Shown here: positions 1 through 5,354 of the stretch, piece after piece
How the letters are laid out: each line of letters opens with the position of its first letter
Position numbering within the stretch: position 1 is the first letter of the stretch
NCBI GenBank assembly: GCA_030044455.1
Contig: JASHVU010000398.1
Span: 1 to 9,691, forward strand
Length of the DNA: 9,691 nt
Source of the DNA: Acidobacteriaceae bacterium
GTDB taxonomy: Bacteria; Acidobacteriota; Terriglobia; Terriglobales; Acidobacteriaceae
Direction: 5' to 3'
Translations under genes and position numbers: made by a program
Notes under the pieces: model-generated
Seen by the model: the letters and a program-made list of their open reading frames with translations, nothing else
What the model was told of the DNA's origin: nothing
Database searches by the model: none

Positions 1-276
1 ATTCGTATCGCCCTGGGCGCCGGAAAATCGCAGGTGCTCGGCGTCGCTCTGGGTCGCGCCCTCCGCCTGCTCGCCCTAGGCTCCTTGGCCGGAATCCTGC
101 TTGGGCTGGCGGCCACGCGAGTCCTGGCTTTCATCGTCTATCAGGCCAGCCCCAGCGATCCCGTCGTGCTGGGGGGAACGATCCTGTCAATGGTCGCCCT
201 GGGCTTGGCCGCAACCTGGGCTCCGGCTCATCGCGCCCTCCTTGCCGATCCCACCCGGCTCATGCGCGAGGAGTAG
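1..276 (+). CDS. C-terminal fragment of an ADOP/FtsX-type ABC transporter permease
   Basis: The frame is open from base 1 to the TAG at 274-276 (91 residues), so the gene begins outside the window. It starts with IRIALGAGKSQVLGVALGRA, the cytoplasmic coupling segment typical of MacB/FtsX permeases just before the last membrane helices. Two hydrophobic segments follow (about residues 22-48 and 58-80), with the usual Ser-Pro-x-Asp-Pro (SPSDP) turn between them. The protein ends in an APAHRALLADPTRLMREE tail, the counterpart of the P-x-R-R-A-x-x-x-D-P-x-x-x-L-R ending of the family. In Acidobacteriota this ending is characteristic of ADOP proteins (TIGR03434), large inner-membrane permeases with duplicated FtsX domains and no dedicated ATPase gene. 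An ordinary MacB-type permease cannot be excluded from the tail alone. Substrate unknown. Confidence 0.85.
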   Translation: MRIALGAGKSQVLGVALGRALRLLALGSLAGILLGLAATRVLAFIVYQASPSDPVVLGGTILSMVALGLAATWAPAHRALLADPTRLMREE

Positions 277-317
277 TGTCCTGTCTCTCATAAGAGCTGG
301 CACAGAGTTTTGAAAGA

Positions 318-392
318 GCACGACTTTAGTCGTGCCGCGAAGGCTCAATATTCAATACGCCTTAAGCCGCTGAGGGATGAGTTCTACCCTCA
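318..392. repeat. Array of three consecutive hairpins, probable dispersed palindromic element
   Basis: Three inverted repeats lie head to tail in the gene-free gap after the permease. GCACGACT/AGTCGTGC spans 318-335 (8 bp, perfect, tight loop). AAGGC/GCCTT spans 340-363 (5 bp, 14-base loop). TGAGGG/CCCTCA spans 371-392 (6 bp, 10-base loop). There is no T-run after any stem, so intrinsic termination is not the obvious role. The layout resembles REP/BIME-type elements, and from general familiarity similar GCACGACT-AGTCGTGC stems recur between acidobacterial genes, but copy number cannot be checked here. It could also protect the 3' end of the permease mRNA. Confidence 0.6.
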
Positions 393-475
393 TTTGCGCG
401 GTCCCTTCCATTTGTCCAACACGAACCTGGGCCTCCGGCCGTGCTTTGAATCGATTGCCCGGGATTCATGCCCTG

Positions 476-504
476 TTAACCACACGCCCCTGCCAACCGT
501 TATA
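476..504 (+). promoter_or_regulatory. Possible promoter of the membrane protein/sigma module
   Basis: TTAACC (476-481) and GTTATA (499-504) are separated by 17 bases and lie 37 bases ahead of the ATG at 541. That fits a weak sigma-70-type promoter. The same stretch can also be read as an ECF-like pair (AACC with CGTT, 16-17 bases apart), which would fit autoregulation by the downstream ECF sigma factor. Neither reading is strong. The ribosome binding site, GAGGGGTG at 526-533, is clear. Confidence 0.25.
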
Positions 505-540
505 GGTGCAGAACAGCAACCTCTTGAGGGGTGAACGAAC

Positions 541-1476
541 ATGAAAAACCGCAATCGAGTCCTTGGCATCGCCCTCGCCGCAATCTTCGCGCTTGGTGCC
601 GTTGCACCAACTCTCTCCCACTCGCAGACCGCCCAGCAAAGGCCTGTGGCTACCGCCGCCGCGCCTTCCGAACAGGAAGTCGCCGAGATCCAGGGCCAGT
701 TCCTCAAGCTCCTTCGCCTTAGCCCGGTTCTCACGTCCGTGGTGGCCCGCGATCCGTCGTTGCTTGCCGACCCGGCTTATGTCGAGCGCAACAACCCTGA
801 GCTGGCTGCATTCATGGCCGCACACCCCGACATCGCCAAGAATCCCGACTTCTACCTCTTCAGCCACCTCAGAGACGGTGGCGACGACCGCGAACAGGCT
901 CTCGAACGCGCCGTCTGGCCTGACCTCTCTCGGGAATCCAACCCCTACAACCCCAACGGCGCAGTGGCAATGGTCGACAAGATGATTCCCATGGTCGTTG
1001 TCATCGCGATCTTTGGGGCCCTGGTTCTCATCACTCGCTTCTTTGTCGAAAGCCGCCGCTGGAGCCGCACCTTCAAGATGCAGAGCGAGGTTCACGCCCG
1101 CCTCATCGATAAATTCAGCACCAATCAGGAGCTGGCTGCGTATATGGAGACAGAGGCAGGCAAGCGGTTCCTTGAAGCAGCTCCAATCTCGACCGGCGCC
1201 GGAGCAGGTCCATATGTGCCCAACGTGGTGGCTCGTGTGCTCACGCCCCTCCAGATCGGGCTCGTCATGGTGCTTCTCGGCATTGGGTTCCTGCTGCTGC
1301 GTAACGTTGGCGGCCATTTTGGCGAGGACACGGCCGAATCCATGCTGATCACGGGAACCATAATGCTGATGCCCGGAATTGGGTTTATCCTGTCGGCAGG
1401 GGCAACCTGGGTGGTCGCTCACCGCCTGGGACTCATGCCGGATAATCCCCGGCTGGACGGCCCGAACCCGCGCTAA
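541..1476 (+). CDS. Exported/three-TM membrane protein of unknown function beside an ECF sigma factor
   Basis: 311 residues, not recognised as a characterised family. The ATG has a good Shine-Dalgarno (GAGGGGTG, 526-533). Residues 1-28 form a Sec signal peptide (basic MKNRNR, hydrophobic core, cleavage near LSHSQ). The mature N-terminal part (about 29-147) should be periplasmic and contains two similar 24-residue units (61-108) with prolines spaced 10 and 6 apart. Membrane helices are predicted at about 148-168, 236-255 and 268-293. The basic stretch after the first helix (VESRRWSRTFK) places residues 169-233 in the cytoplasm. The helix layout is loosely like DUF6249-type membrane proteins, a weak resemblance only. 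The sigma gene follows 143 bases later on the same strand, so a role as sensor or accessory protein of that sigma factor is an inference from position. Confidence 0.85.
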   Translation: MKNRNRVLGIALAAIFALGAVAPTLSHSQTAQQRPVATAAAPSEQEVAEIQGQFLKLLRLSPVLTSVVARDPSLLADPAYVERNNPELAAFMAAHPDIAKNPDFYLFSHLRDGGDDREQALERAVWPDLSRESNPYNPNGAVAMVDKMIPMVVVIAIFGALVLITRFFVESRRWSRTFKMQSEVHARLIDKFSTNQELAAYMETEAGKRFLEAAPISTGAGAGPYVPNVVARVLTPLQIGLVMVLLGIGFLLLRNVGGHFGEDTAESMLITGTIMLMPGIGFILSAGATWVVAHRLGLMPDNPRLDGPNPR

Positions 1477-1504
1477 GCGTTGACCGCTTGTTCTTGTACC
1501 AATG

Positions 1505-1547
1505 ATGGGTGCCCCGGGATCCCGATTCTGAGACCCGGGAAAGCACA
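1505..1547. repeat. Hairpin element, copy A of a putative dispersed repeat
   Basis: In the gap before the sigma gene, CCCGGG (1513-1518) and CCCGGG (1534-1539) form an inverted repeat around a 15-base loop, followed by AAAGCAC. The flanks and arms (ATGGGTGCCC ... GACCCGGGAAA) match the element at 6673-6714 (TTGGATGCCC ... GACCTGGGAAA), so the two are probably members of one interspersed family. With no T-tract it is not a convincing terminator, but it could weaken readthrough from the upstream gene into the sigma gene. Confidence 0.5.
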
Positions 1548-1619
1548 AACCGGAGAGAAGAACTCAATCGGTCAAAGAAACAATGGCGAATGGGTATTCG
1601 AGCGATGGCAAGGAGACGT

Positions 1620-2210
1620 ATGCCCTGGGATTTCGCACTACCGAACGCGCTCGCCGGCGAGGCGGATGCCGATCGACAGCATACGGCTGCTTACGTGGAT
1701 AACTCCGCCTTCGCCGCTTTTTACGAGCGCTCGGCGCGTCCGCTCTGGGCCTACCTGGTGCGCGCCTCCTGCGATGCGTCCCTGGCCGACGACCTGATGC
1801 AGGAGAGCTATGTTCGCTTCCTGTGCGCCGAGCGCGCCCCGTCGCTCAATGAAGATGGCGAAGTCGCGGCACGCCTGTATCTGTTCCGCATCGCCACTAA
1901 CCTGTTGCACGATCACTGGCGCCGTCCCCGCGCCGCTTCCATTGACGAGCTCCCCGAAGAGCTCTTCAGCGCAGATTCAAACACCGCGCAAACTGAGGCG
2001 CAGGCCGAACTGGGTCCCGCGCTCCGTCGCATGAAGCCTCGCGAGCGCCAGCTCCTCTGGCTGGCCCATGCTGAAGGCTACTCGCACCGTGAAATCGCCC
2101 AGGTGACCGGCCTCGCCGCGGCCAGCATCCGGCTGCTGCTCTTTCGCGCGCGCCGCAGGCTGGCCCGCATCCTTCGCGAACAGCACCAACCCGCAGGAGG
2201 TATCCAATGA
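1620..2210 (+). CDS. ECF-type (sigma-70 family, extracytoplasmic function) RNA polymerase sigma factor
   Basis: 196 residues from the ATG at 1620, the usual ECF size. This start is preferred because AAGGAGA lies at 1611-1616; in-frame starts further upstream (GTG 1509, ATG 1590, ATG 1605) lack such a site and would add a non-conserved basic tail. Region 2 spans about residues 30-102, with the core-binding/-10 recognition helix LADDLMQESYVRF (55-67) and YLFRIATNLLHDHWRR (87-102). Region 4 spans about 134-185, with the helix-turn-helix YSHREIAQVTGLAAASIR (154-171) that contacts the -35 element, and a basic RARRRL end. A short acidic linker joins the two, and there is no SnoaL-like C-terminal extension. 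The stop overlaps the start of the next gene (ATGA), so the two are translationally coupled. The target promoters are unknown, and autoregulation is likely for the family. Confidence 0.93.
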   Translation: MPWDFALPNALAGEADADRQHTAAYVDNSAFAAFYERSARPLWAYLVRASCDASLADDLMQESYVRFLCAERAPSLNEDGEVAARLYLFRIATNLLHDHWRRPRAASIDELPEELFSADSNTAQTEAQAELGPALRRMKPRERQLLWLAHAEGYSHREIAQVTGLAAASIRLLLFRARRRLARILREQHQPAGGIQ

Positions 2211-2725
2211 CATTCGTTTCCTGTCCCTGCGAAAAAGAAATTCGCGAACTGGTCGAAAGCGGTCAGTGGCCGCTGGCTTCGCCGCCTGAATTGCGCGACC
2301 ACGCGGCCGTATGCCGCACCTGCGCTGACCTTGTCCTCGTGGCCTCGGCCTTTCAGCGCGCGCGTTCCACTACGATCGCTGCCGCCAAGCCCATCTCCTC
2401 CGGTGCTATCTGGTGGCGCGCCCAACTGCGCAGCCGCCAGCAGGCCTTCGAACGCATCGAGCGGCCTCTCATCGGCGCACAGGTCTTCGCCTTCGTCGCT
2501 CTTCTCGTGCCCATCATCGGATTTGTCGCATGGGAAGCCCGCAACGGGATGGCCTGGCTGACCTGGCTCAGCAAAGTTTCGCAGTCGGCTCAACTCCATG
2601 CCGGCGATGTGTCGGCCTCCGGCGCATCGAACCCCGCCTCAGGCCTGATCTTTGTGCTGGTCGCCGCTGCTGCGCTCGCACTCATCGGCGGAGTGGCCGT
2701 CTACTTTGCCACCGAACGAAAATAG
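2207..2725 (+). CDS. Putative membrane-bound zinc-binding anti-sigma factor
   Basis: 172 residues. The ATG overlaps the sigma stop by 4 bases and has a near-perfect AGGAGG six bases upstream (2195-2200). The cytoplasmic N-terminus carries H32-x3-C36-x2-C39, the core of the ZAS zinc anti-sigma motif; C6 or C8 could supply the fourth ligand, an unusual position. A basic amphipathic stretch (IWWRAQLRSRQQAFERIERP, 68-87) leads into two predicted membrane helices, about 88-109 and 146-168. The periplasmic loop of about 36 residues is too small for a folded sensor domain, and the C-terminus (TERK) is back in the cytoplasm. Classic ZAS anti-sigmas have one helix and a periplasmic domain, so this one probably takes its signal through the membrane or from another protein, the product of 541-1476 being one candidate. 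Function is inferred from motif and context. Confidence 0.78.
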   Translation: MTFVSCPCEKEIRELVESGQWPLASPPELRDHAAVCRTCADLVLVASAFQRARSTTIAAAKPISSGAIWWRAQLRSRQQAFERIERPLIGAQVFAFVALLVPIIGFVAWEARNGMAWLTWLSKVSQSAQLHAGDVSASGASNPASGLIFVLVAAAALALIGGVAVYFATERK

Positions 2726-2766
2726 ACTCGCAGCGTGCAAACGTCTTGTACACTTGTCGCGTCAGT

Positions 2767-2788
2767 TGAGCAGGAAATTCCCTGTTCA
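2767..2788 (+). promoter_or_regulatory. Palindrome upstream of the TIGR03435 gene (operator or 5' leader hairpin)
   Basis: TGAGCAGG (2767-2774) and CCTGTTCA (2781-2788) form an 8-bp inverted repeat with one G-T wobble around AAATTC. The AATT centre continues the dyad almost perfectly. It lies 24 bases before the preferred GTG start and 41 bases after the anti-sigma stop. It could be a dimeric repressor site or an mRNA hairpin, and the sequence does not decide between them. If translation started at the upstream GTG (2735), the palindrome would be inside the coding region. Confidence 0.35.
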
Positions 2789-2812
2789 GTCCACGAAAGG
2801 CACGGTCCCGCC

Positions 2813-3709
2813 GTGGTTGCTCTTGATTCGCTGGCGTTCAAAGCCCACCCCAACCCAAGCTTGGCAATTGCCGTTTGCCTGGCGCTTTGCCTGCCGGTGT
2901 TGTCCCAGAACTCCTCCGTCCCAGCGAATTCACCGCCCGCGGCCTCCGCTCCAACCAACTCCGCTAGCACCGCCAACCCCTCTAACCCCGCTGCATTCAC
3001 CTACGAAGTCGTCTCCATCAAGCCGTACAAGGCTTCCGACGCGGGCATCTCGATGTGGTGGAGAACAACGCCTGATGGCTTCAGCGCCGAGGGTTTCGAC
3101 CTCGCCAACCTCATTCACAACGCGTACAACATCGTGATGGACGACCAGTTGACCGGATTGCCGCCGTGGGCGAACTCCGACCGCTACTCGCTCGACGCCA
3201 AGATGGACGAAGACACCGCGGCCGCATTTAAAAAGCTGACCCCGGACGAACGTGGAAAAACTCAGGATGCCATGCTGCAGGCTGTCCTCGCTGATCGGTT
3301 TCAGCTCAAGCTGCATACCGAGACCCGCGAGCTGCCCATCTACAACCTGATCATCGCCAAGGGAGGGCTGAAGCTGACCGAGTCCCCGAAGGACAAGAAC
3401 TACGGTTACAGCGTGGGCCCTGGGAAGATGTCAGGAAACGGCATCGAGATGGACAGCCTTGCCTACAGCCTGTCGAACGAAGTGGGCCGCATTATTGTGG
3501 ACAAAACCGGCCTCACCGGCAAATACGACATCGACCTGAAGTGGCAGCCTGACGCAATGCAGGCCGGCCCGAACGCTTCGGCCGGAGCCGATGCACTCCC
3601 CGATCTCTTCTCCGCGCTTCAGGAGCAGCTCGGCCTCAAACTCGAACCCGCCAAAGGCCCCGTCGACGTCTACGTGATCGACCACGCAGAGAAGCCGTCG
3701 GAGAACTGA
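2813..3709 (+). CDS. TIGR03435 family exported protein (acidobacterial, function unknown)
   Basis: 298 residues from the GTG at 2813. This start gives a normal Sec signal peptide (K in the n-region, core LAIAVCLALCLPVL, c-region SQNSS), followed by a Pro/Ser/Ala/Asn-rich linker. The alternative GTG at 2735 has no ribosome site and adds 26 unlikely residues; AAAGG at 2796-2800 is only a weak, distant site for 2813. The conserved domain runs from residue 62: FTYEVVSIKP, then DDQLTGLPPWANSDRYSLDA, then MLQAVLADRFQLKLHTETRE (154-173) and LPIYNLIIAKGG, then VDKTGLTGKYDIDLKW (229-244). It ends in LGLKLEPAKGPVDVYVIDHA plus EKPSEN, the standard family ending. All landmarks are present in order, so the gene looks intact. 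The family has many paralogues in Acidobacteriota and, as far as I know, no established biochemical role. The signal peptide points to the periplasm or cell surface. No special link to the preceding sigma module is visible beyond adjacency. Confidence 0.88.
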   Translation: MVALDSLAFKAHPNPSLAIAVCLALCLPVLSQNSSVPANSPPAASAPTNSASTANPSNPAAFTYEVVSIKPYKASDAGISMWWRTTPDGFSAEGFDLANLIHNAYNIVMDDQLTGLPPWANSDRYSLDAKMDEDTAAAFKKLTPDERGKTQDAMLQAVLADRFQLKLHTETRELPIYNLIIAKGGLKLTESPKDKNYGYSVGPGKMSGNGIEMDSLAYSLSNEVGRIIVDKTGLTGKYDIDLKWQPDAMQAGPNASAGADALPDLFSALQEQLGLKLEPAKGPVDVYVIDHAEKPSEN

Positions 3710-3727
3710 CCATTGCCACGCCTGCCT

Positions 3728-3755
3728 TTGTCCCGCAGGTGCAAACTGCTATAGT
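3728..3755 (+). promoter_or_regulatory. Extended -10 sigma-70-type promoter of the fucosidase gene
   Basis: TTGTCC (3728-3733), a 16-base spacer, then TATAGT (3750-3755) preceded by TG with one base between (TGCTATAGT). Five of six -10 bases fit the consensus, and the TGn extension adds support. Transcription would start near 3762, giving a leader of about 70 bases before the ATG at 3832. That leader contains a pyrimidine-rich stretch (CCCTCTTTTTCCTC) and two CGATAG copies 21 bases apart. Confidence 0.5.
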
Positions 3756-3831
3756 TTCCTCCGGCGATAGATCCCTCTTTTTCCTCGATAGTTAACGATT
3801 TCTGAACACTGCAGACCAACCGGAGGACCCC

Positions 3832-5241
3832 ATGAACTGGAACGACAGCACCCGTCGCGCATTCCTCAAACAATTTGGCGTGGCCGGCGCCGCGGCCCTT
3901 GCCGCGGCCAACGCGCCTAACCTTGCGGCGCAGGCAACGCAACCCGCTCTCACCCCTGCCGACCAGAAACAGGCCGACACCCGCGCCGCGCGCATGAAGT
4001 GGTGGCACGAAGCCAAGTTCGGCATGTTCATCCATTGGGGTCTTTACAGCGTCATCGGCCAGCATGAGTGGGCCAAGGAAAATGAAGGCATTCCACTCTC
4101 GCAGTACGAGATCCTTGCCAAAAACTTTCACCCCAAACCCAATGCCGCTCGCGATTGGGCTCGCCTGGCCAAACGTGCCGGCCAAAAGTACATGGTGATG
4201 ACCTCGAAGCACCACGAGGGCTTTTGCAACTGGGACACGAAGCTCACTGACTACAACGCAAAGCAGCAGGGGCCCGGCCGCGACCTGGTTGCCGAGTTTG
4301 TTGAAGCCGCGCGCGCCGAGGGCCTGAGCGTGGGCTTCTACTACTCGCTCATGGACTGGCACCACCCCGACGGAGCCATCTGCAAAACCGACGAGGCCGC
4401 CCGACGCCGCTTCGTCGACTACACTCACGGCCTTATCCGCGAGTTGATGACCAACTACGGCAAAATCGACGTCCTCTGGTACGACGTCGATTGGCCGCTG
4501 AACGCCGACGAGTGGGAGTCGGAGCGCATGAACGAAATGGTCTTCTCGCTGCAGCCCGACATCATCGTGAACAACCGCAACGGCCTGCCCGGCGACTTCT
4601 CCACGCCCGAGCAACACATCCAGGCCGCAGAAAACGGCCGTGCCTGGGAAACCTGCATGACTCTGAACGACAGTTGGGGATTCAATCGCGGCGACGATGC
4701 CTGGAAGACACCCAAAACCATCGTCGACAACCTCGCCACCTGCGCCCGCGGCGGCGGCAACTACCTGCTTAACATCGGACCCACTGAAGACGGCTCCATC
4801 CCTCAGCGGACACTCGAGATTCTTACTGAAGTTGGCCGCTGGACCGAGGCCAACGGCGAATCCATTTACGGCACCGAGCGCGGCGATCTCTCGCCCACAA
4901 CCAACACCAACCTTACCCGCCGCGGCAATACGCTCTATATCCACCAGAAATTCTGGCCCGGCCACACGCCTGCTGCCGAATGGCTCGACTTTTTCAAGCC
5001 CGAAGTGGTCGTCGCACTCGCCGGCCTCAAGCCCAAAGCGCTTTCGGCGCGCCTGCTCAAGTCCGGCCAGAAAGTCGAGTTTACGCAAGACGAGTTCTCG
5101 CTTCGCCTCACCGGTCTTCCCCTCGAAGCGCCCGATGAACCCGCCACGGTGATCGCAGTCGAATGCGACGCCGAGCCAGTTGTTGATCAGCGCAGCCTGA
5201 TCTCAAAATGGCCCCGCAACAAAGTCGGCATCAGCGTGTAG
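3832..5241 (+). CDS. Secreted GH29 alpha-L-fucosidase with Tat signal
   Basis: 469 residues, normal for GH29; GGAGGA at 3822-3827 sets the start. The N-terminus STRRAFLKQF with the hydrophobic AGAAALAAA stretch is a twin-arginine signal, so the enzyme is probably exported folded. The GH29 TIM barrel begins at about residue 50: KWWHEAKFGMFIHWGLYS (56-73), HEW (78-80), MTSKHHEGFCNWDT (123-136), FYYSLMDWHHPD (169-180). D218 in DVLWYDVDWP is the expected catalytic nucleophile. E260 in GDFSTPEQ lies 42 residues later and is the likely acid/base; E273 in AWETCMTLNDSWGF is an alternative. The barrel closes with RGGGNYLLNIGPTEDGSIP, and a beta-sandwich-like C-terminal domain follows. It should release terminal L-fucose from glycans in the periplasm or outside the cell by a retaining mechanism. 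No sugar transporter or fucose-catabolic gene is adjacent. Linkage specificity cannot be read from the sequence. Confidence 0.92.
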   Translation: MNWNDSTRRAFLKQFGVAGAAALAAANAPNLAAQATQPALTPADQKQADTRAARMKWWHEAKFGMFIHWGLYSVIGQHEWAKENEGIPLSQYEILAKNFHPKPNAARDWARLAKRAGQKYMVMTSKHHEGFCNWDTKLTDYNAKQQGPGRDLVAEFVEAARAEGLSVGFYYSLMDWHHPDGAICKTDEAARRRFVDYTHGLIRELMTNYGKIDVLWYDVDWPLNADEWESERMNEMVFSLQPDIIVNNRNGLPGDFSTPEQHIQAAENGRAWETCMTLNDSWGFNRGDDAWKTPKTIVDNLATCARGGGNYLLNIGPTEDGSIPQRTLEILTEVGRWTEANGESIYGTERGDLSPTTNTNLTRRGNTLYIHQKFWPGHTPAAEWLDFFKPEVVVALAGLKPKALSARLLKSGQKVEFTQDEFSLRLTGLPLEAPDEPATVIAVECDAEPVVDQRSLISKWPRNKVGISV

Positions 5242-5253
5242 TTGAAGCAGTAG

Positions 5254-5284
5254 CGCCGGCGTCCACGCCTTGGGGCTCCCGGCG
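5254..5284. repeat. Inverted repeat between convergent fucosidase and larA-like genes
   Basis: CGCCGG (5254-5259) and CCGGCG (5279-5284) pair across a 19-base loop that contains a short ACGCC/GGGGC pairing. It starts 12 bases after the fucosidase stop and ends 70 bases from the stop of the opposing gene. There is no T-run on either strand, so a bidirectional terminator is possible but unproven; a degenerate dispersed GC-rich repeat is equally likely. Nothing else was recognised in the 5242-5354 gap. Confidence 0.35.
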
Positions 5285-5354
5285 AAAGATTTGCATTCGC
5301 TGAGGCGACGGACCGGTTGTCGTGTCGACGTCCTCGCCCGCACCCAGCGAAAAG

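Noticed and set aside
310..534. Short plus-strand frame in the gap before the membrane protein
   Set aside because: It starts inside the hairpin array, has no ribosome site and its product has no recognisable features.
466..1548. 360-codon minus-strand frame opposite the membrane protein
   Set aside because: Composition (rich in His, Arg, Gly, Cys) is typical of a shadow frame. The plus strand has a signal peptide, membrane helices and a good ribosome site.
1509..1619. N-terminal extension of the sigma factor from GTG 1509
   Set aside because: It would run through the 1505-1547 hairpin element and has no Shine-Dalgarno; ATG 1620 has AAGGAGA and gives a normal ECF length.
3765..3791. Two CGATAG copies 21 bases apart in the fucosidase leader as a possible regulator site
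   Set aside because: Six-base repeats are expected by chance, the flanks do not match and there is no dyad symmetry.
3670..5088. 472-codon open frame on the minus strand opposite the fucosidase
   Set aside because: Its translation shows no family motifs, while the plus strand encodes an unmistakable GH29 enzyme. Long antisense frames are expected with GC-rich third positions.
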